From positions 62,001 through 126,000 of the forward strand of contig CAZUXT010000002.1 in NCBI GenBank assembly GCA_964624145.1: 64,000 nucleotides of DNA, given 5' to 3'. The position numbers were made by a program, and so were the translations under genes. Under the pieces are notes generated by a model, which saw nothing but the letters and a program-made list of their open reading frames with translations, made no database searches and was not told where the DNA came from. The DNA comes from WJMT01 sp964624145. Its GTDB lineage: Bacteria > Acidobacteriota > Aminicenantia > Aminicenantales > Aminicenantaceae. Shown here in pieces: positions 1 through 8,781 of the stretch; position 1 is the first letter of the stretch, and each line of letters opens with the position of its first letter.

Positions 1-207
1 AATGTGGGATTCATTACAGATCCCAATACAGTGATTGCGCATATCATGCTCCCGGTGGAGGAAGAGATTGAAGTGGAAGAGGAAATAGAAGAGGAACTGA
101 TTGCAGAGGGAGAAGAGCCCGAAGTTATCGGAGAAGAAAAAGGAGAAGCCGAAGAAGGGAAGGAAGAAAAAGAAGAAAAAAAGGAAGAGGAAGAGAAAAA
201 GGAGTGA
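1..207 (+). CDS. rplY: 50S ribosomal protein L25 (Ctc/TL5 type), C-terminal part only
   Basis: The frame is open from the window edge, so the N-terminal RNA-binding domain is missing. The visible part has the late beta-domain signature (DPNTVIAHIMLP), followed by a tail almost entirely of Glu, then Lys/Glu. L25/TL5 binds 5S rRNA, and Ctc-type L25 proteins often end in an acidic tail. The next gene, pth, is its usual neighbour (rplY-pth), which supports the call. The tail of about 45 residues is longer than I would expect and matches the charged tails on S6 and L9 just downstream. The family call rests on the short C-terminal match plus context. Confidence 0.75.
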   Translation, partial: NVGFITDPNTVIAHIMLPVEEEIEVEEEIEEELIAEGEEPEVIGEEKGEAEEGKEEKEEKKEEEEKKE

Positions 208-210
208 TAT

Positions 211-786
211 TTGTTGGCTGTGGTTGGACTCGGAAATCCTGGTCAAAAATATGCCCGGACCAGACATAACGCCGGATCCGTACTTGTGAACAGATTAGCG
301 AGAAGATGGGGTGCTAAGCTTAAGGTCATGGACAAGACATTTCGTGGGGCTGAAGTAAAAAGGGATGATCACGAGATTCTCCTGGCCAAACCCAGGGTCT
401 TTATGAATATGAGCGGAACAGCGGTCAAACGGATTCAAGAGAGATATGATATCCCTCTGGAGAATTTGATAATTGTCCACGATGATTTCGATATTTTATT
501 AGGAGAGATAAGGATAAAGAGAGCAGGCAGCAGCGGGTCTCACAAAGGGATTATGTCTGTTATAGAAAGACTGGAGACGCAGGACTTCCCCAGAATAAAA
601 ATAGGGATAGGTCCTGTGCCCGAAGGGAGTGACCCGTCTGATTTCGTGCTTTCCTCTTTTATGAAGAGAGAGAGAGCACGGCTGCAAGAAAGCATTGATA
701 ATGCTGTTAAAGCATTTGATATCATTTTAAACAGCTCTTTAGATAGAGCGATGAATGTGTATAATAAAAAAAGGAGTCATGTTTAA
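211..786 (+). CDS. pth: Peptidyl-tRNA hydrolase
   Basis: This 191-residue enzyme releases peptides from peptidyl-tRNA that has dropped off ribosomes. The N-terminus shows VVGLGNPG and the catalytic region RHNAG, with His19 as the expected general base; FMNMSG and HDDFD follow. It starts at TTG, three bases after the rplY stop, with a GGAG ribosome site at 201-204. One oddity: in the GG-GGHNG loop of known enzymes this protein reads GSSGSHKG, so the Asn that contacts substrate in E. coli (Asn114) is Lys112 here. Length and all other motifs are normal, so I still expect an active enzyme. Confidence 0.95.
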   Translation: MLAVVGLGNPGQKYARTRHNAGSVLVNRLARRWGAKLKVMDKTFRGAEVKRDDHEILLAKPRVFMNMSGTAVKRIQERYDIPLENLIIVHDDFDILLGEIRIKRAGSSGSHKGIMSVIERLETQDFPRIKIGIGPVPEGSDPSDFVLSSFMKRERARLQESIDNAVKAFDIILNSSLDRAMNVYNKKRSHV

Positions 787-803
787 TACGTGAATTTAAC
801 TAA

Positions 804-832
804 CTCCTTGTTTCTTTTCAAAAGAAAAGGAG
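804..832 (+). promoter_or_regulatory. Hairpin in the rpsF leader
   Basis: CTTTTC (814-819) and GAAAAG (824-829) form a stem with an AAAA loop. CTCC (804-807) can extend it against GGAG (829-832) across a bulge on the 5' side. It lies just before the strong AAGGAGG site of rpsF. Many bacteria have an S6:S18-binding leader here, but the conserved CCG apical loop of that motif is not evident. It could equally be a weak terminator of pth. Confidence 0.3.
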
Positions 833-856
833 CTGAATATCCGTAAGGAGGAATGT

Positions 857-1390
857 ATGAGATATTACGAAACAGCTTTTTTAATTGCACCCACCCTCTC
901 TGAAGAAGAGACAGAGCAGTTCATCAGCCAGATGGCAGATGTCGTAAAAAAGAAAAAAGGCAGGATGATCCATATTGATAAATGGGGTAAGCGGAAGCTT
1001 GCTTATCCTATAAAGAGAAACGACTCTGCCTTTTATGTGTTTTTCTATTATGAGGGGGGTCCGGAGACATACACGGAGCTGGAACGTCAGTTCAAACAGA
1101 AAGAGGCTGTCATCAGGTATTTGACCTTCAAAAAAGATGAGGAACCTTCCTTTAAGGGAGAGGCCGCAAAAAAAGAAAAGAAGGCCAAGGCGGAAAAGCC
1201 TCTAAAGCCCAAAGAACCGGATAAACAGGAAGAACCGGATAAAAAAGAAGAGAAAGCAAAACCTGTTAAAAAGAAAAGCACCAAAGCCAACAAAGAAAAA
1301 GAGGGGGAATCAAAGAAGGATAAAGAAGAACCTAAAAAGGACAAAAAAAAAGAAGCAGAATCCAAGAAAGATAAAAAAGAAGGAGAATAA
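857..1390 (+). CDS. rpsF: 30S ribosomal protein S6 with a long Lys/Glu-rich tail
   Basis: Residues 1-95 are a normal S6 domain: the MRYYETAFLIAPTLSEEE start, the KWGKRKLAYPIKR strand and a RYLTFK end. S6 pairs with S18 on the platform of the small subunit. After about residue 97 the protein continues for roughly 80 residues made almost only of Lys, Glu, Pro and Asp, so it is 177 residues against the usual 95-110. The start has a near-perfect Shine-Dalgarno sequence (AAGGAGG, 845-851). It leads the conserved rpsF-rpsR-rplI cluster. The tail is probably disordered; I cannot tell its function. Confidence 0.96.
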   Translation: MRYYETAFLIAPTLSEEETEQFISQMADVVKKKKGRMIHIDKWGKRKLAYPIKRNDSAFYVFFYYEGGPETYTELERQFKQKEAVIRYLTFKKDEEPSFKGEAAKKEKKAKAEKPLKPKEPDKQEEPDKKEEKAKPVKKKSTKANKEKEGESKKDKEEPKKDKKKEAESKKDKKEGE

Positions 1391-1392
1391 GC

Positions 1393-1644
1393 ATGCATGA
1401 TGAGAGAAGGGCAAGAAACCCAAAGAGATATTTTTCGCGCAGGAAGAAATTCTGCTGGTTTTGCAAGAACAATGTGAAGGAAATTGATTATAAAGATATT
1501 GATATTTTACAGAGATATGTCCCGGAAAGGGGCAAAATAGCACCCCGCAGGGTTACGGGTACGTGTGCCTATCATCAGCGGAAACTCACCAAAGCCATAA
1601 AAAGGGCGAGACAGCTGGCACTGCTTCCATTTATTGCAGAGTAA
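1393..1644 (+). CDS. rpsR: 30S ribosomal protein S18
   Basis: This 83-residue protein has the S18 core (ARNPKRYFSRRKKFC, DYKDIDILQRYV, GKIAPRRVTGTCAYHQRKL, KRARQLALLPF). It keeps Cys21, Cys24, Cys58 and His61, the spacing of zinc-binding (C+) S18 proteins. It begins two bases after the rpsF stop and is clearly in the same transcript. Unlike its neighbours L25, S6 and L9, it has no charged tail. Confidence 0.97.
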   Translation: MHDERRARNPKRYFSRRKKFCWFCKNNVKEIDYKDIDILQRYVPERGKIAPRRVTGTCAYHQRKLTKAIKRARQLALLPFIAE

Positions 1645-1663
1645 GGCTAAAACTGGAGGGAAA

Positions 1664-2395
1664 ATGAAGTTACTTTTAAAGGAAAATTTGGATAATCTTG
1701 GGAAGAAGGGAGATATTGTTAACGTGGCTCCCGGATACGGAAGAAACTATTTGATACCAAAGAAGCTGGCGATTAAGGTGACTCCTTCAAACATGAAGAT
1801 GATCGAGATAGAACAGAAGGCTCTGAGAAAGGGGCTTGAAAAAGAAATGGAGTCATATAATGAAATCACAGAGCGGCTGAACAATACAAACCTCATTTTC
1901 ATAAGAAAAACCAGCGATAAAGATACGATATATGGGTCTGTGAGTGCCAATGACATCAAAGAATCTCTGGATAAACTGGACCTTGACGTTGAGAAAAAAA
2001 GGATTTTGCTGGATGAACCCATAAAAAAAACAGGAACGTTTACGGTTCCAGTGAGAATTTTTCAGGAACATCAAGCGGAAGTTAAAGTGGAAGTGAGAAA
2101 AGAAGGAAAAGAAGAGGAAGTCGAAAAAAAAGACAAGGAGGAGACAGAGAAAGCAGTTAAAAAAGAAACCAAGGAAGAAGACGGAAAGGAAGCTGAAAAA
2201 GAAGGAAGAAAAGAAACAAAAAAAGAAGCTGAGGAGAAAGTCAAAAAGGAAGCCAAGCCTAAAAAAGAGCCCAAAAGAAAAGTGAAAAAAGAGGCAAAAA
2301 AAGCAGAGAAAAAGGATAAGGAGGGAAAAGAGAAGATTACTCCTAAAAAAAAGACAGAGAAAAAGAAGAAAAAAGAAGAAAACAAAAAAGAATAA
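1664..2395 (+). CDS. rplI: 50S ribosomal protein L9 with a long Lys/Glu-rich tail
   Basis: I chose the ATG at 1664, which has GGAGG just upstream and gives the family N-terminus MKLLLKENLDNLGKKG with VNVAPGYGRNYLIPKKLA. A start at 1634 would add ten unrelated residues. The first ~148 residues are a complete L9: N-terminal rRNA-binding domain, long helix and C-terminal domain with TIYGSVSANDI. About 95 further residues consist of Lys, Glu and little else, giving 243 residues against about 150 normally. The tail resembles those of S6 and L25 in the same operon. Confidence 0.95.
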   Translation: MKLLLKENLDNLGKKGDIVNVAPGYGRNYLIPKKLAIKVTPSNMKMIEIEQKALRKGLEKEMESYNEITERLNNTNLIFIRKTSDKDTIYGSVSANDIKESLDKLDLDVEKKRILLDEPIKKTGTFTVPVRIFQEHQAEVKVEVRKEGKEEEVEKKDKEETEKAVKKETKEEDGKEAEKEGRKETKKEAEEKVKKEAKPKKEPKRKVKKEAKKAEKKDKEGKEKITPKKKTEKKKKKEENKKE

Positions 2396-2404
2396 ACAGA
2401 GAAT

Positions 2405-3760
2405 ATGAGCCTGGATTTTACGTTTTTAAAAAAAACTCCGCCTCACAGCCCGGAGACGGAAAAGACCGTCCTAGGCGGAATTCTTGTCAATAATAAAAAT
2501 TTAAATGTCGTCCTTTCCATTATTTCTGTCGAGGACTACTACAAGGAGGCAAACCGCAAAATCCTGGAAGCGATCATATCCTTGATTGACAAGGGACGTC
2601 CCGCGGACCTGCTTACACTTGCGGAAGAACTCCAGAAATCCGGGGCCCTTGAAGAGGTTGGGGGGATTTCTTATCTCTCTTCTTTAATGGATGGAGTCCC
2701 AAAAAGTCTGAATATCGAGTATCATGCCCGGATAATTAAAGAAAAATCGCTTCTCCGGAGATTGATCACCTCTTCTTCAGAGATCATTTCAGCCAGTTAT
2801 GAGCAGAAAGAAGAGGCAGACCAGCTTTTAGAGCGGGCTCAATCCGCTATCATAGATGTAGCTGAGCAGAGAATAAAGCCCGGGTTTTTGTCCCTGAGAT
2901 CATTGACAGCAGAGGCTTTGGTCACCATAGAATCTTTAAAAAATCGCCAGGAAGCGGTAACGGGGATTCCCAGTGGATTCAGAGACCTGGACAGTATCAC
3001 AGCCGGATTCCATAATTCTGAATTTATTGTCGTCGCTGCCCGGCCTTCCATGGGGAAAACAGCGCTCTGCTTGAATATATCCCAGCATGTCGGGACCAAC
3101 ACAGAATATTCAATAGGGTTCTTCTCTCTGGAGATGTCAAAGGAACAGCTGGCCATGCGCATGCTGTGTTCTGAAGCAAGAGTGGATCTGCAGAGAGTAA
3201 GGACCGGATTCCTCAGCGAAAGGGAGTTCAAAGATCTGCAGAAGGGTGCGGAAAATGTTTCTCAGGCCGCTATTTTTGTGGATGAGACACCGGGACTCAC
3301 TGTCATTGAGATGAAAGCAAAAGCAAGAAGGCTGAAAATGGAGCAAAACCTGGACATCCTATTTGTGGATTACATGCAGCTCATGCGTGCAGGCGGTCGT
3401 TTTGAGAACAGGAATCAGGAAATGTCTTTCATTTCCCGCTCTTTAAAGGAACTTGCCAAAGAGCTTCAGATTCCGGTTGTAGGGATCTCTCAGTTAAGCA
3501 GGGCTCCTGAGAAAGGGCGCGCAAAGCCCATCCCACAATTGTCGGACCTGAGGGAATCAGGAGCTATTGAGCAGGATGCTGATGTGGTTATCTTCATTTA
3601 CCGCCCTGAAATTTACCGCCCTGATGACGAGACCATAAAAGGGATAGCGGATATCATTATAGCCAAGCAGAGGAATGGACCTACCGGCAGGGTTTCTCTT
3701 GCCTTTTTAAACAAGTTTGCCAGATTCAGTAATAGAGAATTTCACACAACTGAAGAATAA
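2405..3760 (+). CDS. dnaB: Replicative DNA helicase
   Basis: At 451 residues this is a normal-length DnaB. The N-terminal helical domain starts with PPHSPETEKTVLGGIL. The RecA-like domain carries Walker A (ARPSMGKTA), Walker B (LDILFVDYMQLM), the GISQLSR region and SDLRESGAIEQDAD near the end. It forms the hexamer that unwinds DNA ahead of the replisome. It follows rplI directly, the classic rplI-dnaB order. No intein is present. Confidence 0.97.
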   Translation: MSLDFTFLKKTPPHSPETEKTVLGGILVNNKNLNVVLSIISVEDYYKEANRKILEAIISLIDKGRPADLLTLAEELQKSGALEEVGGISYLSSLMDGVPKSLNIEYHARIIKEKSLLRRLITSSSEIISASYEQKEEADQLLERAQSAIIDVAEQRIKPGFLSLRSLTAEALVTIESLKNRQEAVTGIPSGFRDLDSITAGFHNSEFIVVAARPSMGKTALCLNISQHVGTNTEYSIGFFSLEMSKEQLAMRMLCSEARVDLQRVRTGFLSEREFKDLQKGAENVSQAAIFVDETPGLTVIEMKAKARRLKMEQNLDILFVDYMQLMRAGGRFENRNQEMSFISRSLKELAKELQIPVVGISQLSRAPEKGRAKPIPQLSDLRESGAIEQDADVVIFIYRPEIYRPDDETIKGIADIIIAKQRNGPTGRVSLAFLNKFARFSNREFHTTEE

Positions 3761-3793
3761 ACAATCAGGTTAAATAAGAGTCAGGTTAAGAAG

Positions 3794-5152
3794 ATGAAAA
3801 AGAGCAAGTCAGTTTTTGTGTGTCAGAACTGCGGGTTCCAGTCTCCCAAATGGGCGGGGAAATGCCCCCGCTGCGGCGAGTGGAGCACAATGATCGAAGA
3901 GATTGAAGCGTCCGGTACGGAAGACCTGTCTTTCCCTCCTGCTAAACCAATGCTTTATCAAGATATCAAGCAGGCAAAGCAGCAGCGCCTTCAAATAAAA
4001 ATAGGGGAGCTGAATCGGGTTTTAGGAGGGGGAGTCGTCCTCGGCTCTCTGGTTTTGATCGGAGGAGAACCGGGAATAGGCAAATCAACTCTGCTGCTTC
4101 AGGTTAGCCGGGATTTTGCAGAAGAAGGCAAGAAAGTGCTCTATGTCTCAAGTGAAGAATCTTTGGAACAGACCAAGATAAGGGGAGAAAGACTGGGAAT
4201 AGAAAAGGGGGAGCTATATCTGCTGGCAGAGACAAACCTTGAAAAGATTATTTCCCATGCTTCTGAGCTTAAGCCTCAGATTTTTATATTGGATTCAGTG
4301 CAAACGGTCTTTTCTTCCAACCTCTCATCAAGCACGGGCACGATAAGCCAGGTCAGGGAAGTTACGAACCAAGTGTTCAGGTTTGCCAAGAAAAATGACA
4401 TATGTTCCTTTTTAGTCGGGCATATAACCAAAGAAGGCTCTTTAGCAGGCCCCAAGTCTCTGGAGCATATGGTCGATGTCGTTCTTTATTTTGAAGGGGA
4501 AAGAGATCACAGCCACAGAATATTAAGGGCTTTTAAGAACAGATTCGGACCTGTTTCGGAAATAGCTGTGTTTAACATGGAGTCAACCGGGTTAAGAGCC
4601 ATTTCTAATCCTTCGGCTTTCTTTTTGAAAGAACGGCCGGAAGGTGAGTCAGGCAGCGTGGCTGTGTGCACCATAAAAGGGTCACGGCCGCTTTTAGCCG
4701 AGATCCAGGCGCTCGTCTCCTCTACTTTGTTTGTGGGAAATCCCAGGCGGATGACCATAGGGCTTGACCACTACAGGACTGCGATGCTTTTAGCTGTTAT
4801 AGAGAAAAAATTGGGATTTGGTTTTGGGGGGCAGGATGTGCATATGAATGTGGCGGGAGGATTATTTATTAGGGAACCGGCTGCGGATCTCGGCATTTTA
4901 GCGGCACTGGTTTCCTGTATTCAGAACAAGCCCGTTCCTTTGGACCTGACTCTTCTGGGAGAGATCGGATTGAGTGGGGAGGTCAGATCAGTAAGCCAGA
5001 CATTAGCCAGGATAAAAGAAGCGGCTTCCCTGGGTTTTAAATCCGTGGTTCTTCCAAAAGGGAACCTGCCCGAACTCAACAAAAAGAGCATCAATAATAT
5101 TGATCTTATAGGGGTAAGAAATATAAAAGAAACAGTAGATGTGCTTTTTTAG
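3794..5152 (+). CDS. radA: DNA repair protein RadA
   Basis: The 452-residue protein begins with the C4 zinc finger (CQNCG and CPRCG). A RecA-like ATPase follows with Walker A GEPGIGKST, the RadA-specific KNRFG motif and a C-terminal Lon-like domain. RadA promotes branch migration during recombination. It sits between dnaB and the PIN/TRAM gene, as in the radA-yacL-ispD-ispF-gltX region of many Gram-positive genomes. Confidence 0.96.
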   Translation: MKKSKSVFVCQNCGFQSPKWAGKCPRCGEWSTMIEEIEASGTEDLSFPPAKPMLYQDIKQAKQQRLQIKIGELNRVLGGGVVLGSLVLIGGEPGIGKSTLLLQVSRDFAEEGKKVLYVSSEESLEQTKIRGERLGIEKGELYLLAETNLEKIISHASELKPQIFILDSVQTVFSSNLSSSTGTISQVREVTNQVFRFAKKNDICSFLVGHITKEGSLAGPKSLEHMVDVVLYFEGERDHSHRILRAFKNRFGPVSEIAVFNMESTGLRAISNPSAFFLKERPEGESGSVAVCTIKGSRPLLAEIQALVSSTLFVGNPRRMTIGLDHYRTAMLLAVIEKKLGFGFGGQDVHMNVAGGLFIREPAADLGILAALVSCIQNKPVPLDLTLLGEIGLSGEVRSVSQTLARIKEAASLGFKSVVLPKGNLPELNKKSINNIDLIGVRNIKETVDVLF

Positions 5153-5227
5153 TAAAAAATATATATAATATGTGGTAGCAAATGAATATTTTTATATTAC
5201 AATATTAATTTTATAAATCATTCAGCT

Positions 5228-6211
5228 ATGGGCATTTTTATTTTTAGACTACTGGTTATCACCATCATAACGACGGTGGCGTTCTTTTTGCCGCCTTTTG
5301 GGCTGCCCAATTATTATGGAGCGGCAGCCGGTTTTGTGGCGAGCCTGTTCTTTGTCTTATTCGAATTAAAAATACGGAAGAGTCCTTTTAGATCCATCTG
5401 GGGGGTCACTGCCGGTTTTTTATGTGGCATCTTTATCGGATGGCTGCTCGGAACGGTTTACCAGACGATCTTAAAGGACCAGACCGCCGCCTTTTTTAAG
5501 GTGTTCTTTCTGATCATTTTTCCCTATCTGGGATTTTTGATCGGGATGAGAAAGCCCGAGTGGTTCAGCCCTCTCCATGTTTTTTCCTTTTTCAAAGAGA
5601 AAAATACGGGAAAAGAGAGCAAAATTCTGGATACAAGCGTCATCATTGACGGCCGGATATCAGATATTGCTGATGCCTATTTCATTGAAGGGAACTTGAT
5701 AGTCCCTCAATTCGTTCTCAAGGAACTGCAGCTGGTGGCTGATTCATCAGATGGAGTCAAAAGGCAAAGAGGAAGAAGAGGCCTTGATGTGTTAGACCGG
5801 CTCCAGAAATCTTCTTACATCAATGTCACGATTTCAGAGGATGATTTTCCTGAGATAAGAGAAGTTGATTCCAAGCTCATCGAGTTAGCCAAGCAGATGG
5901 ATGCCAAGATCATCACAAATGATTTCAATTTGAACAAGATAGCCCAGCTGCAGGGAATCAAGGTGCTTAATATAAATGAACTCGCCAATTCCTTAAAACC
6001 GGTAGTTCTCCCGGGAGAGAAAATAAAAGCTTTTATTTTAAAAGAGGGGAAAGAAAAAGATCAGGGCGTTGCTTACCTGGATGACGGCACTATGGTGGTT
6101 GTGGACAATTCCAGAAAAATGGTGGGGCATACCATTGATGTGACAGTGACTTCTGTTCTGCAGACAACAGTGGGCAAGATGATCTTCGGCAGATACGAAA
6201 ACGATTCTTAG
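5228..6211 (+). CDS. Membrane PIN-TRAM domain protein (YacL type)
   Basis: Residues 1-110 contain about four hydrophobic segments. A PIN nuclease domain follows (LDTSVIIDGRISDIAD, FVLKELQLVADSSD, then acidic residues near DAKIITNDFNLNK), and a TRAM domain forms the C-terminus. This is the YacL architecture, a membrane-attached putative RNase of unknown target. The conserved acidic residues of PIN active sites are present. The ATG has no clear ribosome site. The AT-rich gap before it (5153-5227) contains TATAAT near 5164, so it may have its own promoter. Confidence 0.9.
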   Translation: MGIFIFRLLVITIITTVAFFLPPFGLPNYYGAAAGFVASLFFVLFELKIRKSPFRSIWGVTAGFLCGIFIGWLLGTVYQTILKDQTAAFFKVFFLIIFPYLGFLIGMRKPEWFSPLHVFSFFKEKNTGKESKILDTSVIIDGRISDIADAYFIEGNLIVPQFVLKELQLVADSSDGVKRQRGRRGLDVLDRLQKSSYINVTISEDDFPEIREVDSKLIELAKQMDAKIITNDFNLNKIAQLQGIKVLNINELANSLKPVVLPGEKIKAFILKEGKEKDQGVAYLDDGTMVVVDNSRKMVGHTIDVTVTSVLQTTVGKMIFGRYENDS

Positions 6212-6222
6212 GGGGAGGGAAC

Positions 6223-8115
6223 GTGGCCCAGCAATACAGAAGAAAGTATGAATTCCAATCGGAAATAAAGCAGCTTTTAAATATTCTTGTCTACTCTCTC
6301 TATAAAAACAAGGAAGTTTTTGTAAGGGAACTGATTTCCAATGCTGTTGATGCGCTGAACAGGGTTCAGTTTGAGCTTATGACGAGTTCAAAAGTAGAGA
6401 ATAGAGACGAGGAGCTGTGTATCCTGATTTCTTTTGACAGGGACCAGAAAAAGCTCATTATTGAGGATACGGGAATAGGAATGACAAGAAAAGACCTGAT
6501 GGAAAATATTGGCACCATTGCCCATTCAGGGACAATTGATTTCCTCAAAAAGCTGTCAAAGACAAAAGAGAAAGAAAAGGTCGATCTTATCGGGAAGTTT
6601 GGAGTTGGATTTTATTCAACTTTTATGGCTGCTGAACAGGTCCATATCTACACGAAATATTTTACAAAAGGGAGCCGTGCTTATCTGTGGAGATCTACGG
6701 GAGATACCAACTATACCATTGAGCCCACCGTAAAGAAGAAGCGGGGGACGCGAATAGAAGTTTTTTTAAAAGATGACCAGAAAGAATTTCTCGAAAGACA
6801 CAGGATAGAAGCGATATTATTGAAATACTCAAGATTCGTCCCGTTCCCGGTTTATATTGAAAATGAGAAATTCCAGGTGGCTGAAGCGATCTGGACACAG
6901 CCCAGGTCTTCTCTTAAGAAGAAAGATTATATTGAGTTTTATAAGTTTTTCAGTAACGTACAGGAAGAACCCGAAACATATGTGCACCTCTCTTCTGATG
7001 CCCCGGTTCAATTCAGTACGATTTTGTTTGTTCCAAAGTCTTCCATGGAGAACATAGGATTCTTTAGATCTCCTCCCGGAGTTGATTTGTATTCCAGAAA
7101 GGTCTTGATTCAAAAAAACAGCAGGGATATTATGCCCGAATACCTGCGTTTTGTGAAAGGCGTCATCGATTCAGAGGAAATTCCTTTGAATATATCCAGA
7201 GAAACGGTTCAGAATGACATAAAAATAAACAAGATAAAGAAACACATCATAAAAAAACTGATCTCCAGGTTAGCACAAATAAAAAAGGATGAAAGGGAGC
7301 AATACCTGCGTATTTGGGACCATTTCAACAAACATATAAAAGAAGGCATTGTCAGTGATTTTGAGAACAAAGACAAATTATCACAGCTTTTGATCTTCCA
7401 TTCCTCAAAGAACAAGGAGGAATATACGGATCTGGACTCGTACAGCGGGCGGATGTCTGAGGAACAGAAAGAGATTTACTATGCGAGCGGGCCGGATATG
7501 AAAGCCATAGAGAAGAATCCGGCACTGGAGGCTTTTAAGAAAAAGGATATTGAAGTCTTTTATCTTGATGATCCTTTGGACGAATTTGTGCTCGAGCATC
7601 TCGGGGAATACAAAGAAAAAGCTTTTAAAATGGTGGAGAGCGCAGAAATTGAGGTGAAAGAGGAAGACGAGAAGAAGAAAAGCAAAACCTATATGGGAGA
7701 GGTAACAAATTTTGTCACTTATTTAAAGGATCTGTACGGGGAAAAAGTCACTGATGTCCGGATATCAAAAAGGCTTGTGGACAGCCCATGCCTGCTGGTC
7801 CATCCTTCTGACGGTCCTTCTGTCCAGATGGAGAGAATTATGAAAATGGCCAATAAGGAATACCAGTTTTCAAAAAAGGTCTTTGAAATCAATCCGGATA
7901 ACAGATTGATCAAAGAAATGGTCAGGGTCCATAAAAAAAATCCAAAGTCAAAGGGTCTGCCCCTGCTTGCTTTTCAAATGCTGGACAATATGTTGCTCAG
8001 AGAGGGAATGGTCGAAGACATTGATTCAGTCGTGTTTAGGATTCAGGATATCATGCTTCAAGCCGCACAAAAAATCCGCACCTCCCCAGGGGAAAAAACA
8101 ACAGAAAAAAAATAA
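6223..8115 (+). CDS. htpG: Chaperone HtpG (bacterial Hsp90)
   Basis: This 630-residue protein has the Hsp90 ATP-binding domain: ELISNAVDALNR, DTGIGMTRKDL, the GTIAHSGT segment and GKFGVGFYSTFM. The middle domain has SRDIMPEYLRFVKGVIDSEEIPLNISRE-type sequence, with the conserved catalytic-loop Arg (NISRE). It starts at GTG with GGGGGAGG upstream and ends exactly where ispD begins. Its place between the PIN/TRAM gene and ispD is unusual for this conserved block. Confidence 0.96.
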   Translation: MAQQYRRKYEFQSEIKQLLNILVYSLYKNKEVFVRELISNAVDALNRVQFELMTSSKVENRDEELCILISFDRDQKKLIIEDTGIGMTRKDLMENIGTIAHSGTIDFLKKLSKTKEKEKVDLIGKFGVGFYSTFMAAEQVHIYTKYFTKGSRAYLWRSTGDTNYTIEPTVKKKRGTRIEVFLKDDQKEFLERHRIEAILLKYSRFVPFPVYIENEKFQVAEAIWTQPRSSLKKKDYIEFYKFFSNVQEEPETYVHLSSDAPVQFSTILFVPKSSMENIGFFRSPPGVDLYSRKVLIQKNSRDIMPEYLRFVKGVIDSEEIPLNISRETVQNDIKINKIKKHIIKKLISRLAQIKKDEREQYLRIWDHFNKHIKEGIVSDFENKDKLSQLLIFHSSKNKEEYTDLDSYSGRMSEEQKEIYYASGPDMKAIEKNPALEAFKKKDIEVFYLDDPLDEFVLEHLGEYKEKAFKMVESAEIEVKEEDEKKKSKTYMGEVTNFVTYLKDLYGEKVTDVRISKRLVDSPCLLVHPSDGPSVQMERIMKMANKEYQFSKKVFEINPDNRLIKEMVRVHKKNPKSKGLPLLAFQMLDNMLLREGMVEDIDSVVFRIQDIMLQAAQKIRTSPGEKTTEKK

Positions 8116-8781
8116 ATGGGCAAAACCTATGTTATTGTTGTTGCAGCTGGAAGGAGCCTGCGTTTTGGTTCAGATAAACAGAATGCCTTCATAAGGGGCA
8201 AAACCGTATTGGACAGAGCTCTTGAAAGCCTGCAGCAGCACAGAGAAGTGGACGACATCGTACTGGTCCTTAATAAGGAAAAGCCCGAACACAGGCAGTA
8301 CAGCCAATATTCCAAGGTGAGAAAAGTCGTTCCCGGAGGTGTGCGAAGGCAGGATTCCGTAACCGCTGGTTTTAAAGAGGTCGGGGAGGATCCGGAGAAC
8401 GTGGTTCTTATTCATGACGGGGCAAGGCCTCTCGTCAAACCGGACCTGATTTCCCGGGTCATCAAAGCTGCGCGGGAGAAAGGTGCAGCGGTTCCTGTTT
8501 GGCCCATACAGGACACGGTTAAATCTGTCAAAGAAAATGTTGTCGAGAAAACACTTGAGAGAGGCCGGCTTTACAGATGCCAGACTCCACAGGGATTTCG
8601 CTATTCTGTCTTAAAGCCGGCTCTGGAGAAAGCAGTAAAGGACGGTTATTACGGCACGGATGAAGCCTCTCTTGTAGAGAGGGCAGGCGGAAGGGTGACG
8701 GTTGTTCCGGGTGATTACACCAACATAAAAATCACTTTTCCGGAAGACATTCGTATAGCGGAGGTCTTTGTTGAAGATTAA
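8116..8781 (+). CDS. ispD: 2-C-methyl-D-erythritol 4-phosphate cytidylyltransferase
   Basis: IspD activates MEP with CTP in the non-mevalonate isoprenoid pathway. The 221-residue protein shows the nucleotide-binding start VVAAGRSLRFGSDKQ, LIHDGARPLV, AVPVWPIQDTVK, QTPQGF and a TDEASLVE segment. The glycine-rich loop is a variant of the usual AAGxGxRMG but keeps the Lys-Gln. Its ATG abuts the htpG stop, and it overlaps ispF by 14 bases, so the pair is likely coupled in translation. Confidence 0.95.
   Translation: MGKTYVIVVAAGRSLRFGSDKQNAFIRGKTVLDRALESLQQHREVDDIVLVLNKEKPEHRQYSQYSKVRKVVPGGVRRQDSVTAGFKEVGEDPENVVLIHDGARPLVKPDLISRVIKAAREKGAAVPVWPIQDTVKSVKENVVEKTLERGRLYRCQTPQGFRYSVLKPALEKAVKDGYYGTDEASLVERAGGRVTVVPGDYTNIKITFPEDIRIAEVFVED

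Noticed and set aside
1087..2385. Long minus-strand frames rich in Ser, Phe and Leu opposite rpsF and rplI
   Set aside because: They are the complement of the AAA/GAA-rich tails; no ribosome site and clear genes on the other strand.
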